DNA of 43,916 bases from an uncultured Prevotellaceae bacterium (GCA_937898415.1 CALDLA010000034.1:1-43916); one strand, 5' to 3'; counted from the first letter of the stretch, positions 7,708 to 17,049 are shown. Program-made: numbers and translations. The notes: generated from the letters alone by a model not told the origin.

Positions 7708-10700
7708 TTAATATTGAGAAATTTGTCTGTTTCCTTTATAAGCATTATACAACAATAGCAATCGGTTCCTCAAAAAGGGTTCCCCAACAAGCAAGATTTC
7801 CTGATAAATATCCTCCAATTCATTATTATAATTCGTGTCAATGGAATCAATATCACCAGAATTCATTTTTCCAAATAGCTTATTGATTTTTTCGTATGCA
7901 AACTCACCTATTGGTAAATTCGGCATAAAGAAACCATTTTTCAACAAACTGTGAATGTTTGCACCAAATGTATTCTCTTGCATGTCATCCTTCGGCATGC
8001 CATCTTTCAAAAACAAAACATTGCATTTAGGTATATCCGACAAGATGAAAGGAGAATGCGTTACAAAAACTATGTTTATATTTTTTATATTCTGCAATCT
8101 TGCGCGCTTAATCATGTCCAGCAATCGACTAAAGAACAGCCGTTGGTATTCCGGATGATAATACAGTTCTATTTCTTCCATAATTAGGTTAACATTAGGA
8201 TAACTAATATTGGAAGCCGTATTGGATAAGTTTTGTAGATGATATATTATTGAACCTATTGAATTCAGCATCTGTTTTTCTCCAGAGCTAAATGAGTCCA
8301 ATTCAATAAGATTATTATAATCATCTTTCTTGTTGAAAATTACATCCCATTTGTAGATAGGAGGAGGCAAGTTGTCAAGTGAAAAAGTTTTTCCGCTATA
8401 ATGTTCTTTCAGTTTGTCTAATTCGATTAAAAGTTCTCCGAATTTTCCTCTTGTAGTTTTCAATCTTTCATATAGTCCACCATTTTGGAGCCCCTCATTA
8501 ATAAAACTCTCTACCTGCCTTAGCTTTCTGGAAATATGCGATTTGCGATCATTAATAATATCATTAACATATTTTTCCATTTCAGGGCTGAATTCTTTGA
8601 GGGATTCGCCCATATCTAATGCTTTTTTGTATTGTGGGTAAGTAGATAGGATTGACCAAATTTTATATACCTTATAATGATAACATTTTTCTTCAAGAGT
8701 TAAATCAGAGTAATTCTTAGTTACAATTCTCCAGTCAATCTTATTAGATTTCATAATACGATATATTGTATCCAATCTACCTAATTGTGTTGCATTAATG
8801 GAATTCAAAAACTTGTGCTTGGTTGTATCTATCAAGTCTTGCTTCTTCATATTTAGCATCATTTTTTTTATCCTATCATGATTCTCCCATATCTTCTCCA
8901 TTTCGCCATCTTCTAAATGCACTCCACTTTGTTTCTTTTTAGGGACCACTTGCTTGATTAATTCGTCCTTTTCGTAACGCTCCAACAATCTGTCAGACTG
9001 CACAATAGATATTTTGTCATATTCTATGACAATGTCTTTATTTTTTTTCCTTTTCCTTGAATCAATCATATTCATAGCCTTCACATAATAGTTCCGAGCG
9101 CTTTCGCTATTCCCCATCGATAGATATACTCCAGCAATAATCTTGTAACACTGAATAACTTCTTGTTTATCTATACTCTCAAATTTTTCAATTGTTCTCA
9201 AGGCATTTTTGAAAGAATTTAGTGCATTGTTGTAATCAGAGTTATTATAGTACTCCCAGCCAATTTTTCTGTAAGACATACAAAGGTCTATTTCCATTCG
9301 TTTTAGTCCCTGAGCTTTTTTTATCTTTAAAGCTTCACGATAGTGTTGCAATGCTTTGATGTGATTCCCTTGAGCCTTATATGTCATGGCCATGTTATCA
9401 TGTGTCGTAGCAATTTCTAATTGATTACTATTACTTTCACTAATTCTAATTGACAATGCAGAAGATAATAACTCTATAGCTTTGTTATAATCATTATAAT
9501 CACCCTGCAACATATATACCACAGCCATATTATTATATGTTGTTGCAAGATCAATGTTATTTTCTAAAAATAACCTTATCTCCTTAGCTTCCTCGTACTC
9601 CCTCAAAGCTATTGAATATTTACCCATACCCACATATACACCAGCCATGTCATCATAGGCTGTGGCAGTAAAATCAAGGGAACCTTTCTCCATAACTCCC
9701 AAAGCTTCCTTATAATAACGTAATGATTTTTCGTATTCTTTATTTATAGAACAAACCCAAGCCAGATTACAATAGGAATTGGCTATGTCATTCCCAGCAT
9801 CAGAGTATTTTTTTCTTATGTACAAGGACTTGTCGAGAAATACATAAGCTTTTTTATAATCTTCCTTAGCTATGTATACCCATGCGATGTTATAATATAA
9901 GGATGCCATATCAAGATGTTCAGCACCTTGTATCTTACTTCTTATCAATAAAGCCGTATTAAAATAATCCAATGCTTTCTCATTTTCATCCATTTTCGTA
10001 TATACAATAGCCATATCATTATATATCTTGGCGACATTCAAGTGATCCTCTCCAAATTCTTCCTTTCGAAAATTCAATGCCTTTTCATAATAATCTAATG
10101 CTTTAAGATGATCGTTATTTTTCTCATACGCCCCTGCAACATTATTGTATGTTGTAGCTATATCTGGATGAGAATTTTCATTGGCCTCTATAATACTAAT
10201 AGCCTTATGGTAGAAATCTATTGCCTCACCGTAATCTCCTTTGCTTTCATAAACAATAGCTGTGTTATTGTATGTCTTAGCCATCAAAAGAGGATCCTTA
10301 CTAAAGATATTCATAGCCTTGGAAGCATATTCCAATGCCATATTATAGTCTCCCTTAGCTTTAAATACGCCAACCATATTATTATATGTAATGGCAGTAG
10401 ATTGATGGTCTTTACCTAATACAGATTCTTTAATACTGAGGGCCATTTCATAGTTGGTCAATGCTTCGTCAAACATGTTTAGGTATTCATAAGCTACAGC
10501 AATATCATTGTATATTAAGGATATAAAAATATGATCTTTCCCGAATTTCTCTTCACATATATCCTTCGCCTTATTATACTGTTGTAAGGTGTTATGATAA
10601 TTGCCTTCCAATGCATTTTTCATTGCATTCTGATTGCATTGGTCAATCTGGATAAATGTTTCGTTTCTCCTAAACAGATTTTCGTAATGTCTTATTAAAG

Positions 10701-11901
10701 TTATTATATCTCCATTGTATTGTCTCTTTCGATATTTATCATTATGGATCATCCAATCTGCCACACCGTTTGCAAAAATACTGAAACGGCCATTGTCTTG
10801 TTCAATAATCTGATTGATCGGTTTAATAAAATGAGATGACAATGCAACATCAATCGAGTCATAGCTCTTGCTATCATTCTCATCAAGATCCATAAACATT
10901 ACCATTTGAAAAAGTTCATCATTTCCAAGGTTTACTTTTTCAATAAGGTCTCTGAACTTATTCTCTTCATTTGTAGCCTCAAAATAGTCAAGTAGTACTT
11001 TCTGCTGAAGTTTTGACGAGGATTCCTCCATCAATTTCAATAGATTTGCATCTTTTCCATTCACGCGTCTGAACGAAATTGGATTCTTTGATGGATTGTC
11101 AGCATTCAAGAACAATGACAATAATCTTTGTTTAGATAGCCACTTTTCATTATTGATGTCAATATTACCTTTGTATCGTAATGGATGTAATGTGATAGGT
11201 GTCAGATACCCGTCATTTTTATGAAAAATATAATGCAACCAACATTTCTCATCATCATCTTTCTCACCACCCCGCACTTCCCATTCCTTTTCATAATCAT
11301 ATATATTATATGCATAATGGGAATAGTTTGATACAATAGTGAAATAGAAACAATTAGGAATATCTTCAAGGTTTATTGCCGTCTGTTCTACTTTCCATGA
11401 CACTGTTGCATCACCATTATCATCAGTATCTTCCAACGTTGCCACTTTCCATATCTTGGGCTCTTTTTTTTTCTTCTCTTCAGCTATTCGATACACCACA
11501 TTACCCACCATGTAGTACAACTCTGCTTTAACACCCTTTACTCTTCTAAGATTATCTTGCGAAGAGCATAAGTTATATGAAATAGCACAATTATTGATAA
11601 GACGAATCATCAATTCTACCAGTGTGCTTTTCCCATCCCCATTCATTCCAACTACTGCTGAGACATTCACTTTTGGACAAACTATTGTCTCAGAACTATT
11701 AATCCTAAAATAATCGGATTGGGAATCCACCGTAAAAAAATTCTCTTTCAAAGGTTTTAAGTTCTTGCTCCTTCTTCTAATATGAGAATTGGGCTCAATA
11801 ATATAATCGTTGCAGAAATAGTACATTAATTCTGGCTTCAGACATTTCTGAATATATGATGCACAGCCTGGCAATGGTCTAATAGCTAATAATTTGAACA
11901 T
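7708..11901 (-). CDS. SMC/ABC-type AAA ATPase with ~13 TPR repeats, PtuA-like
   Basis: A 1397-aa protein. A Walker A (GMNGDGKS, 85-92) sits in an N-terminal AAA_15/AAA_21-like half. Residues ~420-950 hold about 13 kinesin-light-chain-type TPRs with the pattern xxATTYNNMAxVYxxxGDY. The C-terminal half has an ABC signature (SFSSGEKQM, ~1203), Walker B (LIMEEIELYYHPE, ~1240) and a switch histidine (VFVTHSPFI, ~1280). The two ATPase halves must fold together around the TPR insert, as SMC/RecN/PtuA proteins do around a coiled coil. Usual PtuA proteins are about half this length, so the TPR array is the striking feature; it may sense a phage or host protein. The HNH gene follows 21 nt downstream and a 32-aa ORF ends 11 nt upstream. 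AT-rich, like the rest of the island. Confidence 0.8.
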   Translation of the reverse strand: MFKLLAIRPLPGCASYIQKCLKPELMYYFCNDYIIEPNSHIRRRSKNLKPLKENFFTVDSQSDYFRINSSETIVCPKVNVSAVVGMNGDGKSTLVELMIRLINNCAISYNLCSSQDNLRRVKGVKAELYYMVGNVVYRIAEEKKKKEPKIWKVATLEDTDDNGDATVSWKVEQTAINLEDIPNCFYFTIVSNYSHYAYNIYDYEKEWEVRGGEKDDDEKCWLHYIFHKNDGYLTPITLHPLRYKGNIDINNEKWLSKQRLLSLFLNADNPSKNPISFRRVNGKDANLLKLMEESSSKLQQKVLLDYFEATNEENKFRDLIEKVNLGNDELFQMVMFMDLDENDSKSYDSIDVALSSHFIKPINQIIEQDNGRFSIFANGVADWMIHNDKYRKRQYNGDIITLIRHYENLFRRNETFIQIDQCNQNAMKNALEGNYHNTLQQYNKAKDICEEKFGKDHIFISLIYNDIAVAYEYLNMFDEALTNYEMALSIKESVLGKDHQSTAITYNNMVGVFKAKGDYNMALEYASKAMNIFSKDPLLMAKTYNNTAIVYESKGDYGEAIDFYHKAISIIEANENSHPDIATTYNNVAGAYEKNNDHLKALDYYEKALNFRKEEFGEDHLNVAKIYNDMAIVYTKMDENEKALDYFNTALLIRSKIQGAEHLDMASLYYNIAWVYIAKEDYKKAYVFLDKSLYIRKKYSDAGNDIANSYCNLAWVCSINKEYEKSLRYYKEALGVMEKGSLDFTATAYDDMAGVYVGMGKYSIALREYEEAKEIRLFLENNIDLATTYNNMAVVYMLQGDYNDYNKAIELLSSALSIRISESNSNQLEIATTHDNMAMTYKAQGNHIKALQHYREALKIKKAQGLKRMEIDLCMSYRKIGWEYYNNSDYNNALNSFKNALRTIEKFESIDKQEVIQCYKIIAGVYLSMGNSESARNYYVKAMNMIDSRKRKKNKDIVIEYDKISIVQSDRLLERYEKDELIKQVVPKKKQSGVHLEDGEMEKIWENHDRIKKMMLNMKKQDLIDTTKHKFLNSINATQLGRLDTIYRIMKSNKIDWRIVTKNYSDLTLEEKCYHYKVYKIWSILSTYPQYKKALDMGESLKEFSPEMEKYVNDIINDRKSHISRKLRQVESFINEGLQNGGLYERLKTTRGKFGELLIELDKLKEHYSGKTFSLDNLPPPIYKWDVIFNKKDDYNNLIELDSFSSGEKQMLNSIGSIIYHLQNLSNTASNISYPNVNLIMEEIELYYHPEYQRLFFSRLLDMIKRARLQNIKNINIVFVTHSPFILSDIPKCNVLFLKDGMPKDDMQENTFGANIHSLLKNGFFMPNLPIGEFAYEKINKLFGKMNSGDIDSIDTNYNNELEDIYQEILLVGEPFLRNRLLLLYNAYKGNRQISQY

Positions 11902-11912
11902 AAGTTTTGTTT

Positions 11913-12011
11913 TTATTCTTGATTATCTTCTTTTTCCACATCATAAAAAGTGATCATGAGTTCCACTTGAACGCCTTGATCCGATTTTCGCCAAATCTTA
12001 ACATCTGTCAT
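11913..12011 (-). CDS. 32-aa ORF coupled to the PBP-like gene by ATGA
   Basis: A 33-codon frame whose ATG (12011-12009) overlaps the TGA stop of the upstream PBP-like gene in the sequence ATGA, and whose stop is 11 nt before the ATPase ATG. It begins MTDVKIWRKSDQGVQVE and ends in an acidic tail. It fills an otherwise 106-nt gap in a tightly packed operon, which supports translation. It has no membrane segment. It may be a small regulatory subunit, or its translation may only serve to carry ribosomes to the ATPase start. No family recognised. Confidence 0.5.
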   Translation of the reverse strand: MTDVKIWRKSDQGVQVELMITFYDVEKEDNQE

Positions 12012-12973
12012 TTTATGGATTTAGGCTCTTTATTTAAGTAGATTATAGTATCGCCATCATCAGATCGTAATCCATATTTTTCCCACTTCTCTATATTGTC
12101 TTTACTGATATCAATTATGTTACTATTCTCCTTTATTAGCTTTTTAAGGAAAGTTCCTATATGTTTGTTCAGTATATATTGATTACCATCTTTGTATGCT
12201 ACAAAATAGATATACAGTGACTTTGTGATAGTATCTTTACCAATACTATCTAACACTGTTAGTTCTTTAAAATCATCTTTATTGTTAGGTGGATAATATT
12301 TGCTACTTAAAACCATGACATTACCCTTTAACACAGTTGATTCATAGAACAAACGACATGATTCAAGAATTGCATCTTTCTCTTTCCCCATCCTTTCTCT
12401 ATAAGTAGCATAAGTACCGCTTCTCCGGGATGTGGTATAAACAACGTCACTTTTACCTTTTTTCACTGATTTAATAGTGTCACTTAACTTCTGAATAGTT
12501 ATTGTATTTTTATCTTCCAAAATATCCTTCATATAAACACATAAAGGGTCTTCACCAATATAAACTCCGTATACTTTTGCATCATTCGGATCGATTTTTT
12601 TCCATATTTCGCCATCTTTCTCGCAAATTTTTTCAGCGGATAAGCAGATATAAAGAAACGAATGAACGTCTGGATCTTTTTTCCCTCTAAATCTTTCAAC
12701 TTCTTCTTGCAACAAAGTCCAAGTATACTCACTCGGCATATTGATGTATACCGATTGGGGGATATTTAAACTATCTGAATCCGGATTCTCAAGATTAATT
12801 TTCTTATCCCTATTAAGATAATTCTTTACAGACCCGCTACCTGCAAAGATGACAAGTGGCTCTGGTTTTATAGGGTAAAATTTACCTACGTACACAATTC
12901 CAATAAGCCACAGAAGTATGAAAAACACCCCAAGAATTAGCTTTTTCAAATCTATTTTTATATCTCTTTTCAT
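12008..12973 (-). CDS. Membrane-anchored periplasmic-binding-protein-like protein
   Basis: A 321-aa protein. Residues ~11-32 form one hydrophobic helix after a Lys/Asp-rich start, so the remainder should face the periplasm or be membrane-tethered. The body carries IFAGSGSVKNYL (~42-53) and YTTSRRSGTYATYRERMG (~178-195), which resemble the anion-binding loops (GSGSxxP and SGT) of PstS/PBP-like domain proteins (PF12849 type). No ABC permease is adjacent, so transport is unlikely; a ligand-sensing role in the operon is an inference. It follows the 4-TM gene after 23 nt and overlaps the 32-aa ORF by ATGA. The PBP assignment is from motif resemblance and is moderate. Confidence 0.6.
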   Translation of the reverse strand: MKRDIKIDLKKLILGVFFILLWLIGIVYVGKFYPIKPEPLVIFAGSGSVKNYLNRDKKINLENPDSDSLNIPQSVYINMPSEYTWTLLQEEVERFRGKKDPDVHSFLYICLSAEKICEKDGEIWKKIDPNDAKVYGVYIGEDPLCVYMKDILEDKNTITIQKLSDTIKSVKKGKSDVVYTTSRRSGTYATYRERMGKEKDAILESCRLFYESTVLKGNVMVLSSKYYPPNNKDDFKELTVLDSIGKDTITKSLYIYFVAYKDGNQYILNKHIGTFLKKLIKENSNIIDISKDNIEKWEKYGLRSDDGDTIIYLNKEPKSIK

Positions 12974-12996
12974 GTTTGTTCTTTTTTAATGTATTA

Positions 12997-13854
12997 TTAA
13001 GAAGATAAGCAATCACATATATTTTGTATTTTTATTTTAATCTCATTTATTAGTTTTAATATGCCTTTTTTGTTGTGTTTGGTTTTTCTCAATCGCTCTT
13101 CTAATTGTTTTATAATGTCAATCTCATTATTTATAATTGTTTCAGTTATTATTCTTTTTTTTTCTGCAAAATCCTTTGGCTGATATCCAAGCCCATATTC
13201 TCGAATCATATTTTGGAGTTTTCTTCTCCCTTCCTCGTCTAAATAATATTCAAGCATTCTTTTTTCTTGCTCTTCTGTTATATGACTTGCATCCTCTTTC
13301 TTAAGGCGCTTTTCCAATTCTTTTATTTTATCCCATAGTAATTGGATAACGTCATTAGAAAAATAATCAATTTTAAAATTGTATAAATTCCATACACTAT
13401 ATAACACCATTAAACTATAAAAAAGTACATAAGACATTATATATATCCCGTATTGTGTTATTATAATAGAAAGCTGATTTGTTTTATGGGAAATAACTAC
13501 TATTAACACAGTACACAAAAAGACTATGCTTATGAATGCAAAAACAAAATAGAATTTTTGATGGTTTTTTTGACATTCGTAAAGTTGTTCATACAATTCC
13601 CATTGCTTTTTCAAAATATTATCATCATCCAATTCTTTTTCTGGAAGCTGAAATGATAATATATAAAGACAAATGGAAAAACTAATACTTAAAAAAACAA
13701 ATACAATTATTAGAGAAATAATAGATTTTCCAAAAGGTACTTTTTCGAGTACCATCCAAGATACAAAAAAAGTTGCGATGGTTACACCAATAGACATTAC
13801 CAATTGGGCCACAGTTCCACCATCGGCTTTAATAATTGTTTTCAACCATTTCAT
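12997..13854 (-). CDS. Four-TM membrane protein with cytoplasmic coiled-coil tail; first gene of the operon
   Basis: A 285-aa protein starting at the ATG in MKWLKTIIK. A longer frame opens at a TTG (13887), but that codon lies inside a predicted -7 element, so the ATG is preferred. Four hydrophobic helices (about residues 13-34, 44-66, 102-122 and 135-154 from this ATG) form two hairpins separated by a charged ~35-residue loop. Residues ~165-285 are Glu/Lys-rich with coiled-coil character. No enzymatic motif is seen and I do not recognise a family. As the first gene of the ATPase-HNH operon, with the PBP-like gene 23 nt downstream, it may be the membrane partner of that protein. Confidence 0.7.
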   Translation of the reverse strand: MKWLKTIIKADGGTVAQLVMSIGVTIATFFVSWMVLEKVPFGKSIISLIIVFVFLSISFSICLYILSFQLPEKELDDDNILKKQWELYEQLYECQKNHQKFYFVFAFISIVFLCTVLIVVISHKTNQLSIIITQYGIYIMSYVLFYSLMVLYSVWNLYNFKIDYFSNDVIQLLWDKIKELEKRLKKEDASHITEEQEKRMLEYYLDEEGRRKLQNMIREYGLGYQPKDFAEKKRIITETIINNEIDIIKQLEERLRKTKHNKKGILKLINEIKIKIQNICDCLSS

Positions 13855-13884
13855 AGGCAAATTCAATTTTAAATTTTGATTGTA

Positions 13885-13944
13885 CAAAGGTAATTATTTC
13901 TCGGAATTTATGCAAATATAAAAGCATTTTTTTCAGAAAAACAA
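13885..13944 (-). promoter_or_regulatory. Candidate promoter(s) of the ATPase-HNH operon
   Basis: On the minus strand TTG (13944-13942) is followed after 21 nt by TATATTTG (13920-13913), a full Bacteroidetes -33/-7 pair. A second -7 box, TACCTTTG (13892-13885), lies closer to the ATG without a clear -33 partner. The upstream edge of the first promoter sits at the 3' end of the frame running out of the IS4 remnant. Confidence 0.55.
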
Positions 13945-14364
13945 GAGACATTCCCCATCTACACGAAAAAGAGGATTCTTACAACGGTGTGGGTGTCTAT
14001 TTCCGAAATGTGCATATATAGGCGCAGTGGGGACTATCCACGGAAAATCCCCACTGCGCCTAATAGGCAATTCCTCGAAGATGCGATAGTCGCGATTGGT
14101 ATTGGCCTTTGCCAGATTAATTCTGGTAACATGCTTGCCTAAGCCAAGATGATAGCACTTCTGATAGTGTGCCTCAATGGCGATAATCAGATCCCGCAGA
14201 GTCTCGCGATTGCTTAACTGGCCAAACATCAGCGTAAGGAGTTGGTTCCAACATGTGAAGTGCTTCACATAGTGGTTACCTTTATACTTATTTACGATGT
14301 GACGGAACTGGTCATAGTCCAGAAACTCAGCCAATTGAGAGAAGATGTATTTTAATTTGTTCAT
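13933..14364 (-). pseudogene. Truncated IS4-type (DUF4372) transposase, N-terminus only
   Basis: A 143-codon frame. The first ~95 residues (IFSQLAEFLDYDQF, NHYVKHFTCWNQLLTLMFGQ, GKHVTRINLAKANTNRDYRI) are the typical N-terminal DUF4372 domain of Bacteroidetes IS4-family transposases. After DYRIFEE (~14080) the similarity stops and the remaining ~45 codons look like chance read-through; the DDE catalytic domain is absent. A -7-like TATCTTTG (14392-14385) lies upstream, as for intact copies. The break coincides with the 15-bp inverted repeat at 14019-14062. The outer IS end may lie near 14470-14490, but I see no matching partner terminus. Confidence 0.75.
14019..14062. repeat. Perfect 15-bp inverted repeat at the IS break point
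   Basis: TAGGCGCAGTGGGGA (14019-14033) and its exact complement (14048-14062) are separated by 14 nt. The stem is GC-rich in an AT-rich region, and no U-tract follows on either strand. It marks where transposase homology ends and lies about 75 nt upstream of the operon's predicted promoter. It may be a small palindromic insertion (REP/MITE-like) or a regulatory hairpin. Confidence 0.8.
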
Positions 14365-14693
14365 TCAGTCATCCATTTTGACTGCAAAGATACAAAATCA
14401 AATCCGTGCACCCGAAAAATCTCTGTAACTAACTATATTTTGATCATTTCAAAGAACGCTTAGCGATTTTTAGTGGACAGCAATGAAACAGTATAATAAA
14501 TTAAAGATAAGTTCCAGAATATAGGGTATTTTCGTCATCTATACGGTACTTAAGTTTATAGGAAATACCACAATAACTTTATTGTCTCAATAGTTGGTTT
14601 TTTTGACACTTTCTTATTTTTTTGACATATGAGGGGCATATTATGACTGTAAAATCTAATAAAATATAGGCTTTTTTGATAGTTTAACATTCT

Positions 14694-14728
14694 TTTGTAG
14701 GCTGTTATTTGTAAATATGTTATATTTG
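14694..14728 (+). promoter_or_regulatory. Candidate promoter of the KaiC-like/membrane protein pair, with long leader
   Basis: TATATTTG (14721-14728) is a consensus -7 box; TTTG at 14694-14697 lies 23 nt upstream, slightly wide for a -33 element. The transcript would carry a ~200-nt leader before the ATG at 14932. That leader contains a 25-codon ATG frame (14784-14861) whose coding status I cannot support. The rest of 14365-14931 holds the upstream part of the IS remnant and otherwise nothing recognisable. Confidence 0.45.
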
Positions 14729-14931
14729 CACAAAAATACTAATCGGTATGTGCTTATCCTTTTTAATAGAAAATGTGTGTTATATGAATTATTCATGTCA
14801 TAAAGTAGATTCCATCAGTCATTCTGTCTCTGATTATTCGTTAATCGTTCTTAATGATTGATTTGAGTCTATTTCAAATCTAATAAACAACTATTTTTTA
14901 GTTTAATATTTACCCCCTAAACAATTTTATT

Positions 14932-17031
14932 ATGAAATATAACGGAGAAAAAATTAAAACTGGTATTACTGGTTTAGATAAATTGCTATTTGGAGGGCTT
15001 TGTTTGCAAAGTCCTAATCCAACCGAAGTGAATCGTCCTTTAACTATTGCAATATATGGTGATAAAGGAACCAGTAAAGCCCTATTAGCCATGCAGTTAT
15101 TACATGGAATCACGAAGTCTTTAAAGAAATACGATTTTTTCGTTGGGGATTCAAAGCACAGAGAAGGAGGAAAAAGGAAGGTTGAATTTCTACCACCTCT
15201 TTACTATACAGAGGAAAAATATGCACAGAATGTTTCAGATATGTTATTGGATATGTTGTTATCAAAATGCATAACTGATATAGTAGAAAATAATGCAAAA
15301 GGTAAGCAAGATTGGAAGGGCAGCAAATTCTCAAATTTTGCATTTAATACAGACAATTTATCTACTGGAGTTCCTATTAAACTTGAGGAACTGGATAAGT
15401 ATTTAGGTGAGGAAATCTTAGTTTATGACACCCATACTAATGCATTGCATATAGCCCGTCCCCTAAATCAGAGGCATCGTAAGGCTTCTGAAAATATGCC
15501 GCTATTTAAAAGACGACATAATGACATAAAAGAATATGCAGAAAGATTGGAAAGCGAGGGAAATTGGAGTGGAGAAGAATACGGGAATATGGCTCAAAAC
15601 TTTTTTGACATAAGGATTATTTCAACCAATTCCTCAAACGATAGTAAAGATGAGGACATTCTTTTTTCATCTTATAATGTTTTACGAGATTCTGGATATA
15701 ATAGAGATGAAGAAAGCAAGGCATTTAAGATTCCTTGTGTTGTGATTGATGAGTTGAAGGCAAATAATGATAAAGGCAATAATCCAAATGAAATTATTTA
15801 TGATATAACAAATCACTATAAGGAAAATTCATTCGTAACCATATATTTAATTGATGGAGATATAAAAAGAATCAATAAATCATTTGATCTTCTGATAGAA
15901 TTGAGTAAAGAAGAAGATGAAAAAACTCATTATCTATTTACTAAATTATCTATTAAAAAAAGTATTATGCAGGATACTGCCATTGGATGGCATATCTACA
16001 AGAAACGAGACTATGGAATTGAGATATATCCCAGTTCACATGTCATTCTACAAAAAAGAAGGCATATGCCTAAGGATTTGCTTTTGTCTCAAAAAAGCAT
16101 ATTAATTGATACTTTTCAACGATTTATTGATGAGAATGAAAATAACGATAGCTCTCAAAATTTAATTTGTTTTGAAAGGCAACAATCGGATCCAAATTAT
16201 TTGCAAAATAAGTTATCGGAAAAACTAAAAGAGTTTGACGCTTCTCGACAAAAAGAATGTGCTGTGGATATTTTAAAAGCCATTCTTATTCCTTCATCTT
16301 CTAATCAACAAAAGGGAGAGTCAACCGCTTTAATAGGGCTCCCAAATACTTACAAACGTTTTTTGACTCATAGTAGCACTTTTAATGCTTGCTGCGAAAA
16401 TAGACATACTTTAAATATTCTTCTTGATAAAGATGACCAGATCATGGGTAGAATGATGCTTTGTCCGGCATATATATGCAAGAAAACTGGTAAAAGTTCT
16501 CTTAATCTTATTAAAGATTGTGTAGAATGCTACAAGTTTATTCATTCAAGCAACATAAGAATGGGATGTATATCATCCGACGAGTTCTTCTACTATTTGA
16601 TAAAACAGATTGAAATTTCGAGAGCATCTGAAAACAAAATCTCTCGAATAGTGGTTGATGATCTTCAGAAGTTGGAATATTGCTTTCCTGTACTTCGTAA
16701 TGATTCACTCTTTCTTACAACGCTCATTTCAATCTGTAAAGATTACGAAATAGACTTATTTATGCTTTGTGACAAGAGTTCACAACTTGTTGGAGCTTTA
16801 AGGGCACAATCTGATAATGTGATTTGTACAGAAAGAGTAAGTGACGAAACACTTAATATTTATATAGAGCGTTATGCTGGATACAGTTCTCCAAGTCGTA
16901 TATGGAAATGTGAAGTTGACTGTATGAAAGAACTATTTTATTGTGATATAGTGAATTCTAAAAGACAATTCTGTATCAACGAACGTCATATTTTCAGTAG
17001 AGGGAATTATTCTATGAGAAATTATTGGTAA
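14932..17031 (+). CDS. Tandem degenerate KaiC/RadA-like ATPase
   Basis: A 699-aa soluble protein. The opening TGITGLDKLLFGG (10-22) is the KaiC/RAD55 hallmark. It is followed by a Walker A-like GDKGTSKA (43-50) whose last Ser/Thr is Ala, and a Walker B-like VVIDEL (~270-275). A second unit follows, with a further degraded P-loop (GLPNTYKR, ~468-475) and RIVVDDL (~572-578) leading into SDNVICTER. The order suggests two KaiC-like domains with weak or lost ATP hydrolysis. KaiC-like ATPases act as sensors or scaffolds in signalling and occur in defence islands; a role here is inferred. The multi-TM gene follows after 18 nt on the same strand. Confidence 0.6.
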   Translation: MKYNGEKIKTGITGLDKLLFGGLCLQSPNPTEVNRPLTIAIYGDKGTSKALLAMQLLHGITKSLKKYDFFVGDSKHREGGKRKVEFLPPLYYTEEKYAQNVSDMLLDMLLSKCITDIVENNAKGKQDWKGSKFSNFAFNTDNLSTGVPIKLEELDKYLGEEILVYDTHTNALHIARPLNQRHRKASENMPLFKRRHNDIKEYAERLESEGNWSGEEYGNMAQNFFDIRIISTNSSNDSKDEDILFSSYNVLRDSGYNRDEESKAFKIPCVVIDELKANNDKGNNPNEIIYDITNHYKENSFVTIYLIDGDIKRINKSFDLLIELSKEEDEKTHYLFTKLSIKKSIMQDTAIGWHIYKKRDYGIEIYPSSHVILQKRRHMPKDLLLSQKSILIDTFQRFIDENENNDSSQNLICFERQQSDPNYLQNKLSEKLKEFDASRQKECAVDILKAILIPSSSNQQKGESTALIGLPNTYKRFLTHSSTFNACCENRHTLNILLDKDDQIMGRMMLCPAYICKKTGKSSLNLIKDCVECYKFIHSSNIRMGCISSDEFFYYLIKQIEISRASENKISRIVVDDLQKLEYCFPVLRNDSLFLTTLISICKDYEIDLFMLCDKSSQLVGALRAQSDNVICTERVSDETLNIYIERYAGYSSPSRIWKCEVDCMKELFYCDIVNSKRQFCINERHIFSRGNYSMRNYW

Positions 17032-17049
17032 CAATTAAACAAAGGAATT

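Noticed and set aside
13855..13887. TTG start extending the 4-TM protein by 11 residues.
   Set aside because: The TTG lies in a predicted -7 box and would precede the mRNA start; the ATG at 13854 is preferred.
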